Below are positions 17,390-25,659 of a stretch of DNA of 64,000 bases, one piece after another (position 1 is the stretch's first letter; each line of letters opens with the position of its first letter). A program made the position numbers and the translations under genes. Source of the DNA: Ottowia massiliensis (GTDB taxonomy: Bacteria; Pseudomonadota; Gammaproteobacteria; Burkholderiales; Burkholderiaceae_C); assembly GCF_900240305.1 (NCBI RefSeq), contig NZ_LT964854.1:124001-188000 (forward strand). The letters are read 5' to 3'. The notes under the pieces were generated by a model, which saw only the letters and a program-made list of their open reading frames with translations, made no database searches and was not told where the DNA came from.

Positions 17390-17857
17390 ATGCCTGAACT
17401 TGCCCTGAGCCTGCAATTTGCCCGCCGCCTGCCCGATGCCGCCTTGCACCGCGCCGCCCTGCCCCGCCACCGCGCCGCCCGCTGGCTGCGCGCGGCGCTG
17501 GACGAAGCCTTGCAAGCCGCCGAAATCACCGTGCGCGTTGTGGGCGAGGACGAGGGCCGCCAGCTCAACCGCGACTTTCGCGGCAAGGACTACGCCACCA
17601 ACGTGCTCACCTTCGATTACTGCCATGCCCCCGTTTTGCAGGCCGATCTCGTGCTGTGCGCGCCCGTGCTCGCCCGCGAGGCCGCCGCGCTGGACAAGCC
17701 GCTGGCCGATCACTACGCCCATCTGCTGGTGCACGGCGCGCTGCACGCGCAGGGCTGGGACCACGAAACCAGCGAGGCCGACGCCGAGGCGATGGAGGCG
17801 CAGGAAACGCGCATCCTCGCCGCGCTGGGCGTGCCCAATCCGTATGAGCGCGGCTGA
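17390..17857 (+). CDS. ybeY: Endoribonuclease YbeY (rRNA maturation)
   Basis: 155 aa. The zinc-binding signature HLLVHGALHAQGWDHE (H..H.....H pattern, about 113-128) is the YbeY hallmark; upstream QLNRDFRGKDYATNVLTFDY matches the conserved core. YbeY takes part in 16S rRNA 3'-end maturation and 70S quality control. Its TGA overlaps the ATG of the following livM-like gene (TGATG), so the two are coupled even though functionally unrelated. Normal family length, intact. Confidence 0.95.
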   Translation: MPELALSLQFARRLPDAALHRAALPRHRAARWLRAALDEALQAAEITVRVVGEDEGRQLNRDFRGKDYATNVLTFDYCHAPVLQADLVLCAPVLAREAAALDKPLADHYAHLLVHGALHAQGWDHETSEADAEAMEAQETRILAALGVPNPYERG

Positions 17858-19119
17858 TGGCCTGGCCGCCGCCTGAATTGGCCGCCCGCCTGGCCGCCCG
17901 CCTGGCCGCCCGCGCCAGGCTGGTGGAGCCTTTCGCGCCCCATGTGAACGCCGCCCTGCCCTGGCTGGCCTACGCGCTGCTGCTGGCGCTGCTGCCGCTG
18001 GTTTTTCCCGGCGGCTACGCGCTCAATTTGCTGGCGCAGATGGGCATTGCCGTGATTGCCTGCCTTTCCTACAACATCTTGCTCGGGCAAGGCGGCATGC
18101 TCAGTTTCGGACACGCGGTGTACACGGGGCTGGGCGCGTATGCGGCCATTCACCTGCTGGCGGCAGGCTGGGGCGTGCCGGTGAGCCTGCTGCCGCTGGC
18201 TGGCGGCGCGGCGGCGCTGGCGGCCGCAGCCGCGCTGGGCTGGGTGTGCGCGCGGCACGGCGGCGGCGTGTTCGCCATGATGACGCTGGGCATGGGCGAG
18301 ATGGTGGCGGCCATCGCGCTCATGTTTCCGGCGGTGTTCGGCGGTGAGGCGGGCGTGCCGGCCGACCGCGTCACGGGCGAAGTCTGGGGCATCAGCTTCG
18401 GGCCGCCCGCGCAGATGTACGCGCTGGCGGCCGCCTACGCCTTTGCCTGCACGGCACTGATGTACGCCTTCACGCGCACGCCGCTGGGGCGGCTGCTGGG
18501 CGCCGTGCGCGACAGCGCCGAGCGCGCCGAGTTCATTGGCTGCAACCCGCACCGCGTGCGCTGGCTGGGCTTTTGCGTGGCGGGCTTTTTTGCGGGCGTG
18601 GCGGGCGCTTTGGCGGCGCTGCTGTTTGAAATCGTCACGCCCGAATCGCTGGGCGCGCAGCGCTCGGGCGCGTATCTGCTATTCGTCTTTCTGGGCGGCG
18701 CGGGCGCGTTCACCGGCCCCATGCTGGGGGGCGTGCTGATGGTTCTGGCCACGGTGTGGCTGTCTGAAATCACCCCGGCCTGGACGCTCTACATGGGCCT
18801 GGCTTTTTTGCTGATGGTCATGTATGCCCCCGGCGGCCTGGCCAGCCTGCTGCCCGGCATGCGGCGCGGTTTGGCTGGCGCGCTGCGCCGCCCACAGGCG
18901 CGCCATGCAGCGCTGGCGCTGGCCTGGGCCGCGCTGCTGGCGGGGCTGATTGCGCTGGTGGAGCTGCTCTACCGCTTGCAGCTGGCCCCGGCGGGGCAAG
19001 GCGGCTGGGCGCTGGCGGGCATCAGCGTGAACGCGCGCCAGCCGCTGCCCTGGCTGCTGGCCGCCGCCGTGGCCGCAGCGGGCGGCGCGGCCATTGCAGT
19101 CATGCGGCGCGGCAAATAG
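17857..19119 (+). CDS. Branched-chain amino acid ABC transporter permease (LivM family), orphan
   Basis: 420 aa, longer than typical LivM (about 300-360). Signatures are LAQMGIAVIACLSYNILLGQ GGMLSFGHAVYTGLGAYAA (about 50-90, with the LSFGH motif), GRLLGAVRDSAERAEFIGCN (EAA-like loop coupling to the ATPase) and LGGAGAFTGPMLGGVLMVL. Eight or more membrane helices are visible. The N-terminus has an in-frame LAAR repeat (DNA unit CTGGCCGCCCGC), and the C-terminus has an extra helical extension after residue 340. No livH, livF, livG or livK genes are nearby, so partner subunits must come from elsewhere. Confidence 0.85.
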   Translation: MAWPPPELAARLAARLAARARLVEPFAPHVNAALPWLAYALLLALLPLVFPGGYALNLLAQMGIAVIACLSYNILLGQGGMLSFGHAVYTGLGAYAAIHLLAAGWGVPVSLLPLAGGAAALAAAAALGWVCARHGGGVFAMMTLGMGEMVAAIALMFPAVFGGEAGVPADRVTGEVWGISFGPPAQMYALAAAYAFACTALMYAFTRTPLGRLLGAVRDSAERAEFIGCNPHRVRWLGFCVAGFFAGVAGALAALLFEIVTPESLGAQRSGAYLLFVFLGGAGAFTGPMLGGVLMVLATVWLSEITPAWTLYMGLAFLLMVMYAPGGLASLLPGMRRGLAGALRRPQARHAALALAWAALLAGLIALVELLYRLQLAPAGQGGWALAGISVNARQPLPWLLAAAVAAAGGAAIAVMRRGK

Positions 19120-19170
19120 GCGGCGCGGCCTCCAAAAAACCGGCCCGCAGCCGGGCCGCTGGCGCGGGAG

Positions 19171-19260
19171 CGCATCAAAAACAAGAGCGAAATCAGGGCG
19201 CTGAAAATGGCATTCGCGCAGATTCATCTAAGAGGCCATGCTATGAATCAAGGAGCGAAT
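19171..19260 (+). repeat. Dispersed repeat family A, copy 4 (diverged core)
   Basis: GCATCAAAAACAAGAGCGAA on the left and GCTATGAATCAAGGAGCGAA on the right are near consensus, but the core reads CATCTAAGAGGCCAT instead of CACTAGGACATCA. Confidence 0.8.
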
Positions 19261-19317
19261 GCGGCGGGCGCCGTCAGGCTGCCGCTTCGGGCCGCGCCGC
19301 TCCAATAATCCCCGCCC

Positions 19318-19962
19318 ATGACCGCCTCCGCTGACCCCGCCAGCGCCTGGGCCGATGCCGGCGCCCTGGCCCGCGCCTGGCGCGCGCCCCTGTTGCGCTT
19401 TGCCCGCCTGCACCTGCAACCCGACGAAGAAGCCGAAGACGCCGTGCAAGACACCCTGCTGGCCGTGCTGGCCGCCCCCGCCGCTGCGCCGCCGCGCGGC
19501 GGCGGCCCCCGGCAGGGCGACGCGCGCGGCTACCTCTTTGGCATCCTCAAACACAAAATCACCGACCGCCTGCGCGCCCGCTACCGCCACGGCACGCCGC
19601 CTGCGGCCAGCGCCACGGACGGGGGCGCTGACGCGCTCGACGCCGAACTCTTCGATAGCCGGGGCCATTGGCAAACCGGCGCCGGCCCCGCCCTCTGGCA
19701 CGACCCCGAAAGCCAGCTGCAAAACAGCCAGTTCTTCGCCGTGCTCGAAGCCTGCGTGAGCAAACTGCCGCCCAAGCCCGCCCGCGTGTTCAGCATGAAA
19801 GAGCTGCTCGACTGCGACGCCGATGAAATCTGCGCCACGCTCGCCATCACCCGCGCCGACTACTGGCAGTGCATGAGCCGCGCCCGCAAGCAACTGCAAC
19901 TGTGCCTGGGCCAGAACTGGTTTGCCAGCCCGCCCCCCGCGCCCCGCAAGGAACGCCCCTGA
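19318..19962 (+). CDS. ECF-type RNA polymerase sigma factor
   Basis: 214 aa. Region 2 is visible as LLRFARLHLQPDEEAEDAVQ DTLLAVLA (about 24-51) and region 4 as LEACVSKLPPKPARVFSMKE followed by the HTH DADEICATLAITRADYWQCM SRARKQL (about 147-195). A long linker with low complexity (PPRGGGPRQGDARG) sits between. The TGA overlaps the ATG of a small cysteine-containing protein (TGATG), the classic sigma/anti-sigma arrangement. Target genes cannot be inferred here. Confidence 0.88.
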   Translation: MTASADPASAWADAGALARAWRAPLLRFARLHLQPDEEAEDAVQDTLLAVLAAPAAAPPRGGGPRQGDARGYLFGILKHKITDRLRARYRHGTPPAASATDGGADALDAELFDSRGHWQTGAGPALWHDPESQLQNSQFFAVLEACVSKLPPKPARVFSMKELLDCDADEICATLAITRADYWQCMSRARKQLQLCLGQNWFASPPPAPRKERP

Positions 19963-20207
19963 TGAACTGCCAGCAATACACCACCTTGCTCGCCAGCGGC
20001 CAGCTCGGCCCGCGCGCGCCCTGGCCCCTGCGCGCCCGCGCCGCCTGCCACACGCTCATCTGCGCGCACTGCCGCCGCTTCGCCCGCAACGACGCCGCCC
20101 TCACCGCCTTGCTGCAAGGCTGGCGCGAAAGCCTGCAAGCGCCCGGGGCCAGCCCGCCGCCCGATAGCCCGCAGGCATCAGAAACAGGAGCAGATTCAGC
20201 GGGGTGA
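19962..20207 (+). CDS. Small zinc-finger anti-sigma-like protein, tail supplied by a repeat
   Basis: 81 aa. MNCQQYTTLLASGQLGPRAP followed by CHTLICAHCRRFARNDAALT fits the short zf-HC2 anti-sigma family (Cys/His motif CHTLICAHC) coupled to ECF sigma genes in betaproteobacteria. The last ten residues (ASETGADSAG) and the stop codon are encoded by the left half of a family A repeat, so the native C-terminus seems to have been replaced or trimmed. No membrane helix is present, so a cytoplasmic anti-sigma is expected. Co-translated with the sigma factor. Confidence 0.75.
   Translation: MNCQQYTTLLASGQLGPRAPWPLRARAACHTLICAHCRRFARNDAALTALLQGWRESLQAPGASPPPDSPQASETGADSAG
20174..20206 (+). repeat. Dispersed repeat family A, left half only (copy 5)
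   Basis: GCATCAGAAACAGGAGCAGA TTCAGCGGGGTGA matches the left third of the consensus and then stops. It lies inside the 3' end of the anti-sigma gene and provides its stop codon. Confidence 0.75.
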
Positions 20208-20756
20208 ACTTTTCAGTTCCCATGCCCCTAAAAATCCGTCCTCAAACCCAAAGTGAATAGCAAAAATTCCCCATGTCCCCAAGGTCCCCAAGCGACATGA
20301 CCGGCATGTAGTGGCAAGTGCTGGCAAGCACTTTGCTGAAGAGGGCGTCTCCGCCAGCGTCAAAAGAGCGAAGCGCGGTATTGAGTGGCAGGTTGATGGC
20401 TTGCCAGGCGCATCAAAAACAGGAGCTAATTCAGGCGGATGAAATGATGTCTTGCGCTGATTTCACTAGGACGTATAGCTATAAATAGAGGAGCGAAATA
20501 AAGCCCTCCATCCGCTCACCGGTTGCTTGTGCTTGGCTCGCCTTGCTCCATTTTCTTCCTCGCGGCTTGCTCTGATGTTCAGTAGAAGCGCTGGCAACTA
20601 GCGCACGCCGAACTGGAGTGGGCAAGGCAGTTTTCCAGGCCAGAAGCCGATTGGACATGCGTTCAGGCGCTTCGCCGCTGAATAAGCCGGAAAACTATAA
20701 TTACAAGCTTTTTGCGGGCGGCAGGCGCACGTGCTTGCCGCCCAATCTGTTTTTCC
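20208..20756. other. Gene-free stretch between anti-sigma and fmdB
   Basis: No supported gene. Family A copy 6 is at 20410-20500. The segment 20220-20400 contains CCCCATGTCCCCAAGGTCCC CAAG-type low-complexity sequence and is not recognisable. The fmdB promoter probably lies within 20680-20740, which is A/T-rich. Confidence 0.55.
20410..20500 (+). repeat. Dispersed repeat family A, copy 6
   Basis: GCATCAAAAACAGGAGCTAA, TTGCGCTGATTTCACTAGGA, CGTATAGCTAT, AAATAGAGGAGCGAAATAAA. Full-length copy. Confidence 0.9.
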
Positions 20757-21083
20757 ATGCCGATTTATGCCTACAAGTGCAGCCACTGCGGCTTTGCCAA
20801 GGATGTGTTGCAGAAGATGTCTGATGCGCCATTGAAGGTCTGCCCTTCCTGTGGCCAGCCTGCTTTTGTCAAGCAGGTAACGGCAGCGGGCTTTCAGCTC
20901 AAAGGCTCGGGCTGGTATGTCACGGACTTTCGCAACGAAGGCAAGGCGGGCGCCTCTTCAGCGCCGGCTTCGGATGCGCCTTCTTCCGGCGCGGCAGCGG
21001 GCGCTTCTTCCGGCACCTCTGGCGATGCGGCTGCGGCCAGTAGCGCGGCAGCTTCAACGGGCAGCGCGGCTGCGGCGGACTAG
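20757..21083 (+). CDS. FmdB family zinc-ribbon protein
   Basis: 108 aa from ATG 20757 (MPIYAYKCSHCGFAKDVLQK), the invariant FmdB start. Two CxxC pairs, CSHC (8-11) and CPSC (30-33), form the zinc ribbon, and FQLKGSGWYVTDFRNEGK is the conserved family end. The C-terminal 45 residues are Ala/Ser/Gly-rich low complexity. FmdB genes usually precede DUF502 and aspS in Burkholderiales, exactly as here, suggesting a small regulatory or chaperone role tied to this cluster; the function is not established. Confidence 0.92.
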   Translation: MPIYAYKCSHCGFAKDVLQKMSDAPLKVCPSCGQPAFVKQVTAAGFQLKGSGWYVTDFRNEGKAGASSAPASDAPSSGAAAGASSGTSGDAAAASSAAASTGSAAAAD

Positions 21084-21103
21084 GCAGTTCGAGCGCTCGC
21101 GTC

Positions 21104-21799
21104 ATGCACCGGCTGCGTCAATATTTCGTTACGGGCCTGCTGGTCTGGCTGCCAGCGGCCATCACGGCCTGGGTGCTGCTGTGGTTAATGGGCATTCTCA
21201 ACGGCATTTTTCTGAGCGTGCTGGGCGCGCTGGAGGCCGTGATTCCCGGCATGGTCACCGTGGGCGGGCAGCTTCGGCGCGTGCCGGGGCTGGGCGTCAT
21301 TCTGGTGACGGTCATCATCTTCGGCACGGGCGTTTTCGTGGCGAACATGGTGGGCCAGTGGTGGCTGCGCCGCTGGGACGCGCTGATGACCCGCATTCCG
21401 GTGGTGCGCAGCATCTACAGCAGCGTCAAGCAGGTGTCGGACACGCTGTTTTCCGGCTCCGGCCAGGCTTTTTCCAAGGCGGTGCTGGTGCAGTTTCCGC
21501 ACCAGGGCGCATGGACGGTGGCCTTTCTGACGGGCCGGCCCGGCGGCGAGGTAGCGGCGCATCTGGCTACGCGCGGCCTGGGCGATGAGCTGGTCAGCGT
21601 TTACGTGCCGACCACGCCCAACCCGACTTCAGGCTACTTCCTGCTGGCGCGCCGAGCCGACGTGGTGGAGCTGGCCATGAGCGTGGATGAAGCCCTCAAA
21701 TACGTGATTTCCATGGGCGTGGTGGTCCCGCCCGCCCGCGCGCAGTCGGCCCCTGCCGCTCCCGCCATCAGCAACCCTGTTTCCCATTCTGGCAAGTAA
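21104..21799 (+). CDS. DUF502 family membrane protein
   Basis: 231 aa. Starts MHRLRQYFVTGLLVWLPAAI TAWVLLW, with a first helix at about 9-30 and a second at about 60-82 (GLGVILVTVIIFGTGVFVAN). The conserved RIPVVRSIYSSVKQVSDTLF motif (about 102-121) and FLTGRPGGEV identify DUF502. Function unknown; the family is conserved next to fmdB and aspS. It lies 20 bp after fmdB and 15 bp before aspS, consistent with one operon. Confidence 0.93.
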   Translation: MHRLRQYFVTGLLVWLPAAITAWVLLWLMGILNGIFLSVLGALEAVIPGMVTVGGQLRRVPGLGVILVTVIIFGTGVFVANMVGQWWLRRWDALMTRIPVVRSIYSSVKQVSDTLFSGSGQAFSKAVLVQFPHQGAWTVAFLTGRPGGEVAAHLATRGLGDELVSVYVPTTPNPTSGYFLLARRADVVELAMSVDEALKYVISMGVVVPPARAQSAPAAPAISNPVSHSGK

Positions 21800-21814
21800 C
21801 CAAGAAAGTCCATC

Positions 21815-23614
21815 ATGTCTATGCGCACCCACTACTGCGGCCTCGTGACCGAGGCGCTGAACGGCCAGACCGTGACCCTGTGCGGCTGGGTGAACCGCCG
21901 GCGCGACCACGGCGGCGTGATCTTCATCGACCTGCGCGACCGCGAAGGCTATGTGCAGGTGGTTTGCGACCCCGACCGCCCCGCCATGTTCAAAACGGCG
22001 GAAGACCTGCGCAACGAGTTCTGCGTGCAAATCACGGGCCTGGTGCGCCCCCGCCCTGAAGGCACCACGAACGACAGTCTCAAAAGCGGCAAGGTGGAAG
22101 TGCTGTGCCACGAGCTGAAAGTGCTCAACCCTTCCGTCACGCCGCCCTTCCAGCTTGACGACGAGAACCTGAGCGAGACCACGCGCCTGACGCACCGTGT
22201 GCTGGATTTGCGCCGCCCCGTGATGCAGCGCAACCTCATGCTGCGCTACCGCGTGGCGATGGCCGTGCGCAAGTTTCTGGACGAGCACGGCTTCATCGAC
22301 ATCGAAACGCCCATGCTCACCAAGAGCACGCCCGAAGGCGCGCGCGATTACCTGGTGCCCAGCCGCGTGCATGACGGGCACTTTTTTGCGCTGCCGCAAT
22401 CGCCCCAGCTCTTCAAGCAGCTGCTGATGGTGGCCGGCTTTGACCGCTACTACCAAATCACCAAGTGCTTCCGCGACGAAGACCTGCGCGCCGACCGCCA
22501 GCCGGAATTCACGCAAATCGATATCGAAACCTCTTTTCTGGACGAGCAAGACATCCGCAGCCTGTTCCAGGAAATGATCACGCATGTTTTCAGGCAAACG
22601 CTGGGCGTGGAACTGGGCGAATTCCCCGTCATGCCCTACGCCGAGGCCATGCACCGCTTCGGCTCCGACAAGCCCGATTTGCGCGTGAAGCTCGAATTCA
22701 CCGAGCTGACAGACGTGATGGGCGATGTGGACTTCAAAGTCTTCAGCGGCCCGGCCAGCACGCCCGGCGGGCGCGTGGTGGCGCTGCGCGTGCCCGGCGG
22801 CAGCGAAATCAGCCGGGGCGAAATCGACGGCTACACCGACTTCGTGAAGATTTACGGCGCCAAGGGCCTGGCCTGGATCAAGGTCAATGACGCCGCCAAA
22901 GGCCGCGAGGGCCTGCAATCGCCCATCGTCAAAAACCTGCACGACAAGGCCCTGGCCGCCGTGCTGGAGCGCACCGGCGCGCAAAACGGCGACATCCTCT
23001 TTTTCGGCGCCGACAAAGCCAAGATCGTCAACGACGCCATCGGCGCACTGCGCCTGAAGATCGGCCACAGCGAATTCGGCAAAAAGGCGGGCCTTTTCGA
23101 AGACCGCTGGGCGCCGCTATGGGTGGTGGACTTCCCCATGTTCGAGTTCGACGAAGAAGAAAACCGCTGGAACGCCATGCACCACCCCTTCACCAGCCCC
23201 AAAGACGGCCACGAAAACCTCATGGACAGCGACCCTGGCCAGTGCCTGGCCAAGGCTTACGACATGGTGCTCAACGGCTGGGAGCTGGGCGGCGGCTCCA
23301 TCCGCATTCACCGCGCCGACGTGCAAAGCAAAGTGTTTTCCGCGCTCAAAATCACGCCCGAAGACGCCCAGGCCAAATTCGGCTTCCTGCTCGACGCCCT
23401 GCAATACGGTGCCCCCCCGCACGGCGGCCTGGCCTTCGGCATGGACCGGCTGGTCACGCTCATGACCCGCGCCGAATCCATCCGCGACGTCATCGCCTTC
23501 CCCAAAACCCAGCGTGCGCAGTGCCTGCTCACGCAAGCGCCCTCGCCCGTAGACGAAAAACAACTGCGCGAGCTGCACATCCGCCTGCGCAACCCGCAGC
23601 CTGCCAGCCACTGA
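21815..23614 (+). CDS. aspS: Aspartyl-tRNA synthetase
   Basis: 599 aa, bacterial-type length including the GAD insertion. The N-terminal OB fold (GWVNRRRDHGGVIFIDLRDR) precedes class II motif 2, CFRDEDLRADRQPEFTQID, and motif 3, GGLAFGMDRLVTLM near residue 545. The RDHGG in the anticodon-binding domain (His where E. coli has Leu) matches what I recall of non-discriminating AspRS enzymes, which also charge tRNA-Asn and rely on GatCAB; this is inference. Preceded by AAGAAAGTCC and 15 bp after DUF502. Confidence 0.97.
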   Translation: MSMRTHYCGLVTEALNGQTVTLCGWVNRRRDHGGVIFIDLRDREGYVQVVCDPDRPAMFKTAEDLRNEFCVQITGLVRPRPEGTTNDSLKSGKVEVLCHELKVLNPSVTPPFQLDDENLSETTRLTHRVLDLRRPVMQRNLMLRYRVAMAVRKFLDEHGFIDIETPMLTKSTPEGARDYLVPSRVHDGHFFALPQSPQLFKQLLMVAGFDRYYQITKCFRDEDLRADRQPEFTQIDIETSFLDEQDIRSLFQEMITHVFRQTLGVELGEFPVMPYAEAMHRFGSDKPDLRVKLEFTELTDVMGDVDFKVFSGPASTPGGRVVALRVPGGSEISRGEIDGYTDFVKIYGAKGLAWIKVNDAAKGREGLQSPIVKNLHDKALAAVLERTGAQNGDILFFGADKAKIVNDAIGALRLKIGHSEFGKKAGLFEDRWAPLWVVDFPMFEFDEEENRWNAMHHPFTSPKDGHENLMDSDPGQCLAKAYDMVLNGWELGGGSIRIHRADVQSKVFSALKITPEDAQAKFGFLLDALQYGAPPHGGLAFGMDRLVTLMTRAESIRDVIAFPKTQRAQCLLTQAPSPVDEKQLRELHIRLRNPQPASH

Positions 23615-23629
23615 CACGCGCCCTGCCCC

Positions 23630-24406
23630 ATGAGCGCCAGCGGCGCCGTCCATGCCCACACCCGCTCTCTGCGGGTAGTGACCTACAACATCCACAAAGG
23701 CGTGCAAGGCGTCTGGCCCTCTCAGCGGCTGGAAATCCACAACCTCCAGCACGCCATCGCCAGCCTGCACGCAGACGTGGTGTGCCTGCAAGAAGTGCGC
23801 AAGCTCAACCGCAAAGCCGAGCGGCGCTTTGCCAGCTGGCCCCGCCAGCCACAAGCCGAATACCTGGCCCCGGCGGGCTACCAGTCGGTTTACATGACCA
23901 ACGCCGTCACCGCCCACGGCGAACACGGCAACGCCATGCTCTCGCGCTGGCCCGTGCTAAGCCACCAGCACCAGGACATTTCAGACCACCGCTTCGAGCA
24001 GCGCGGCCTGCTGCACTCGGTCATTGACGTGCAGGGCCGCCATGTCCACGTCATCGTCGTTCACCTGGGCCTGCTCGGCGCCAGCCGCATGCGCCAGGCG
24101 CGCCAGCTGCAACAGTTCATCGCACGCCAGGTGCCTGCCAGCGCGCCCTTGCTGGTTGCGGGCGACTTCAACGACTGGAGCCAGAAACTGCAAGCCATCC
24201 TGGCCCAGTCCGGCCTGCGCAACACCCCCGGCTGCCCCACCTTCCCCTCGCGCCTGCCCCTGGCGCAGCTAGACCACGTCTACGCACGCGGCCTGCACTG
24301 CGCCCGCCAGTTCGTGCCCCAACACGCGCACGGGCACGCGGGCAGCCACAACTGGCCCAGCCTCTCCGACCATTTGCCACTGGTAGCCGAATTCGTGCTG
24401 CCTTGA
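23630..24406 (+). CDS. Endonuclease/exonuclease/phosphatase (EEP) family protein
   Basis: 258 aa. The metal and catalytic motifs of the EEP fold are in order: VVTYNIHKGVQG (Asn, about 19), DVVCLQEVRK (Glu, about 48), GEHGNAMLSRWPV, HLGLLGASRMRQA, LLVAGDFNDWSQ (Asp/Asn, about 178) and SDHLPLVAEFVL (Asp-His, about 248). Such proteins are Mg-dependent phosphodiesterases. In related genomes this gene commonly precedes a cardiolipin synthase gene; here it ends the aspS cluster and is followed by repeats and the decayed CRISPR locus. 15 bp separate it from aspS. Confidence 0.9.
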   Translation: MSASGAVHAHTRSLRVVTYNIHKGVQGVWPSQRLEIHNLQHAIASLHADVVCLQEVRKLNRKAERRFASWPRQPQAEYLAPAGYQSVYMTNAVTAHGEHGNAMLSRWPVLSHQHQDISDHRFEQRGLLHSVIDVQGRHVHVIVVHLGLLGASRMRQARQLQQFIARQVPASAPLLVAGDFNDWSQKLQAILAQSGLRNTPGCPTFPSRLPLAQLDHVYARGLHCARQFVPQHAHGHAGSHNWPSLSDHLPLVAEFVLP

Positions 24407-24409
24407 AGC

Positions 24410-24478
24410 GCCTGTTCAAATCCCTCCGTGGGCGCGAAAGCGCAAGCCGGATGCAACCCAGGCTTGCTGCATCCGCTC
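24410..24478 (+). repeat. Dispersed repeat family B, partial copy 5
   Basis: GCGCCTGTTCAAATCCCTCC GTGGGCGCGAAAGCGC corresponds to the left part of family B. It runs directly into a diverged family A copy. Confidence 0.5.
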
Positions 24479-24481
24479 TAT

Positions 24482-24560
24482 TTTCGGGAGCAAATAAAGG
24501 GCCTCGAAAACGCTTCCATCGCACGGTTTGACGGGCTTTGTTGCTATCAAAAAAGCAACA
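24482..24560 (+). repeat. Dispersed repeat family A, diverged copy 7
   Basis: TCGGGAGCAAATAAAGGGCC, TCGAAAACGCTTCC, TTGCTATCAAAAAAGCAAC: box order and spacing match, but the CACTAGGAC core is changed. A further diverged inverse copy may lie at about 24748-24820 (GATAGCGACCAATCCC...). Confidence 0.5.
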
Positions 24561-24829
24561 AAACAAATCATCACTTCCAGCGCAGAAGCAGCAACCAAAC
24601 CCGCTTCACAAGCCATCCGCAATCAGCGTCTGGACATCTTCTGCGGCAGCCCATCACCATCGCATCCGTTCACCCAAATGGCTAGTAGGACGCCCTTGTT
24701 CGATACCCGCTATCGCGCCAAGCCTTACCGCCCGGCCATGTCGCTATGGGTCTGATAGCGACCAATCCCCTAAACCGTGCGGAAGGCATTTTTGAGGCCT
24801 TCTATTTACTTTTTCAAGAACAGAGCAGA

Positions 24830-25115
24830 ACAAGTCTGACCCGGAGCACATTCAGCTTGCGCTTTGACGTCAAACAAGCCACCCCACCCAACCGAAATAA
24901 CGCGCCGCCGCTTCGCCCCCGATACCGCGCGCCATATCCAGATTCTCCGCATCTCTTAACTGCCGCAGCAAGATATTCAAAGCATCAACCGCACCTTTTG
25001 AATTACCGCGTTCTCGCCGCCATTGCAAACCTGCCGCAGCAAAAACCAGCAGAAACGCTGACATCAGTGCATTCCCGAAACAGAAAATAGCACGGCAGAA
25101 TTCTGCAGTTTTCAC
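24830..25115 (-). pseudogene. cas1: cas1 remnant (type I-C-like)
   Basis: On the minus strand one open stretch reads GLQWRRERGNSKGAVDALNI, LLRQLRDAENLDMARGIGGE and AAARYFGWVGWL before a stop near 24870. This corresponds to the middle of Cas1, where intact I-C proteins have RQLxxAxxLDxxRGxEGxAA xxYFGVF. The N-terminal half is absent and the C-terminal catalytic part is scrambled. It lies downstream of the two broken cas4 copies, which is the expected place of cas1 in the order cas7-cas4-cas1-cas2. No cas2 was found. Confidence 0.65.
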
Positions 25116-25116
25116 A

Positions 25117-25647
25117 TCAGTTCTCAAATTCCTGCAAATATTTATCCATATCCACTGCTTGAAGCTCAAATCCATATTTCGCATATAAAGGGTGGCGTGG
25201 CTGTCCACATTTAAGATAATCACCAATTCTATAAAATTTTAACGAAATTCCTCTAATGGATTGATAAATTTTCTTTAAGCACAACGGCAGATACGGGCGA
25301 GAATATATCAGCTTCCCATAAGCCAGCAAGATATCAGCTTCCTTTTGGGAGGATAGAATACGATGAATAATTTCAATATTTTTGTCCATCATGACTCTAT
25401 CCATTTCGTCTGATAAATTATCAGGATTGGTGGCTCTTTGTGGATATAAATTAAACATCATAAAACTTTTGTATCTGTTTCTTTCTGCAAACCCCATTAC
25501 CTTTCTAATTGTCATGTCAGGTGTTTGGTCATTTGCCGTACTTGGATTTGCACCAAAAACAAATAAAGTCCTCTCCGACAAACTGCCAAGTGCAAAACGG
25601 AATAAGTTATCCTTATCTTTTTCATAAATATCTATCTTGTATTCCAT
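25117..25647 (-). CDS. DUF1643 family protein inside the decayed cas locus
   Basis: 176 aa, intact, with a good ribosome site (AAGGATGAATA before the ATG). FVFGANPSTANDQTPDMTIR KVMGFAERNRYKSFMMFNLY PQRATNPDNL (about 31-80) is the DUF1643 signature: a G.NPSTA..D.T......A the like of a small nucleotide- or base-recognising fold. Function is not established. It is AT-rich relative to the chromosome and lies directly between a broken cas4 and the cas1 remnant, on the same strand, so it would have been transcribed with the cas operon. Confidence 0.75.
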   Translation of the reverse strand: MEYKIDIYEKDKDNLFRFALGSLSERTLFVFGANPSTANDQTPDMTIRKVMGFAERNRYKSFMMFNLYPQRATNPDNLSDEMDRVMMDKNIEIIHRILSSQKEADILLAYGKLIYSRPYLPLCLKKIYQSIRGISLKFYRIGDYLKCGQPRHPLYAKYGFELQAVDMDKYLQEFEN

Positions 25648-25659
25648 TATTCATCCTTA

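Noticed and set aside
17878..17915. Short tandem repeat resembling a mini-array
   Set aside because: Three 12-bp units (CTGGCCGCCCGC) coding LAAR inside livM; too short and without spacers, so not CRISPR.
21629..23068. 479-codon open frame on the minus strand
   Set aside because: Antisense to aspS and DUF502; no recognisable protein features.
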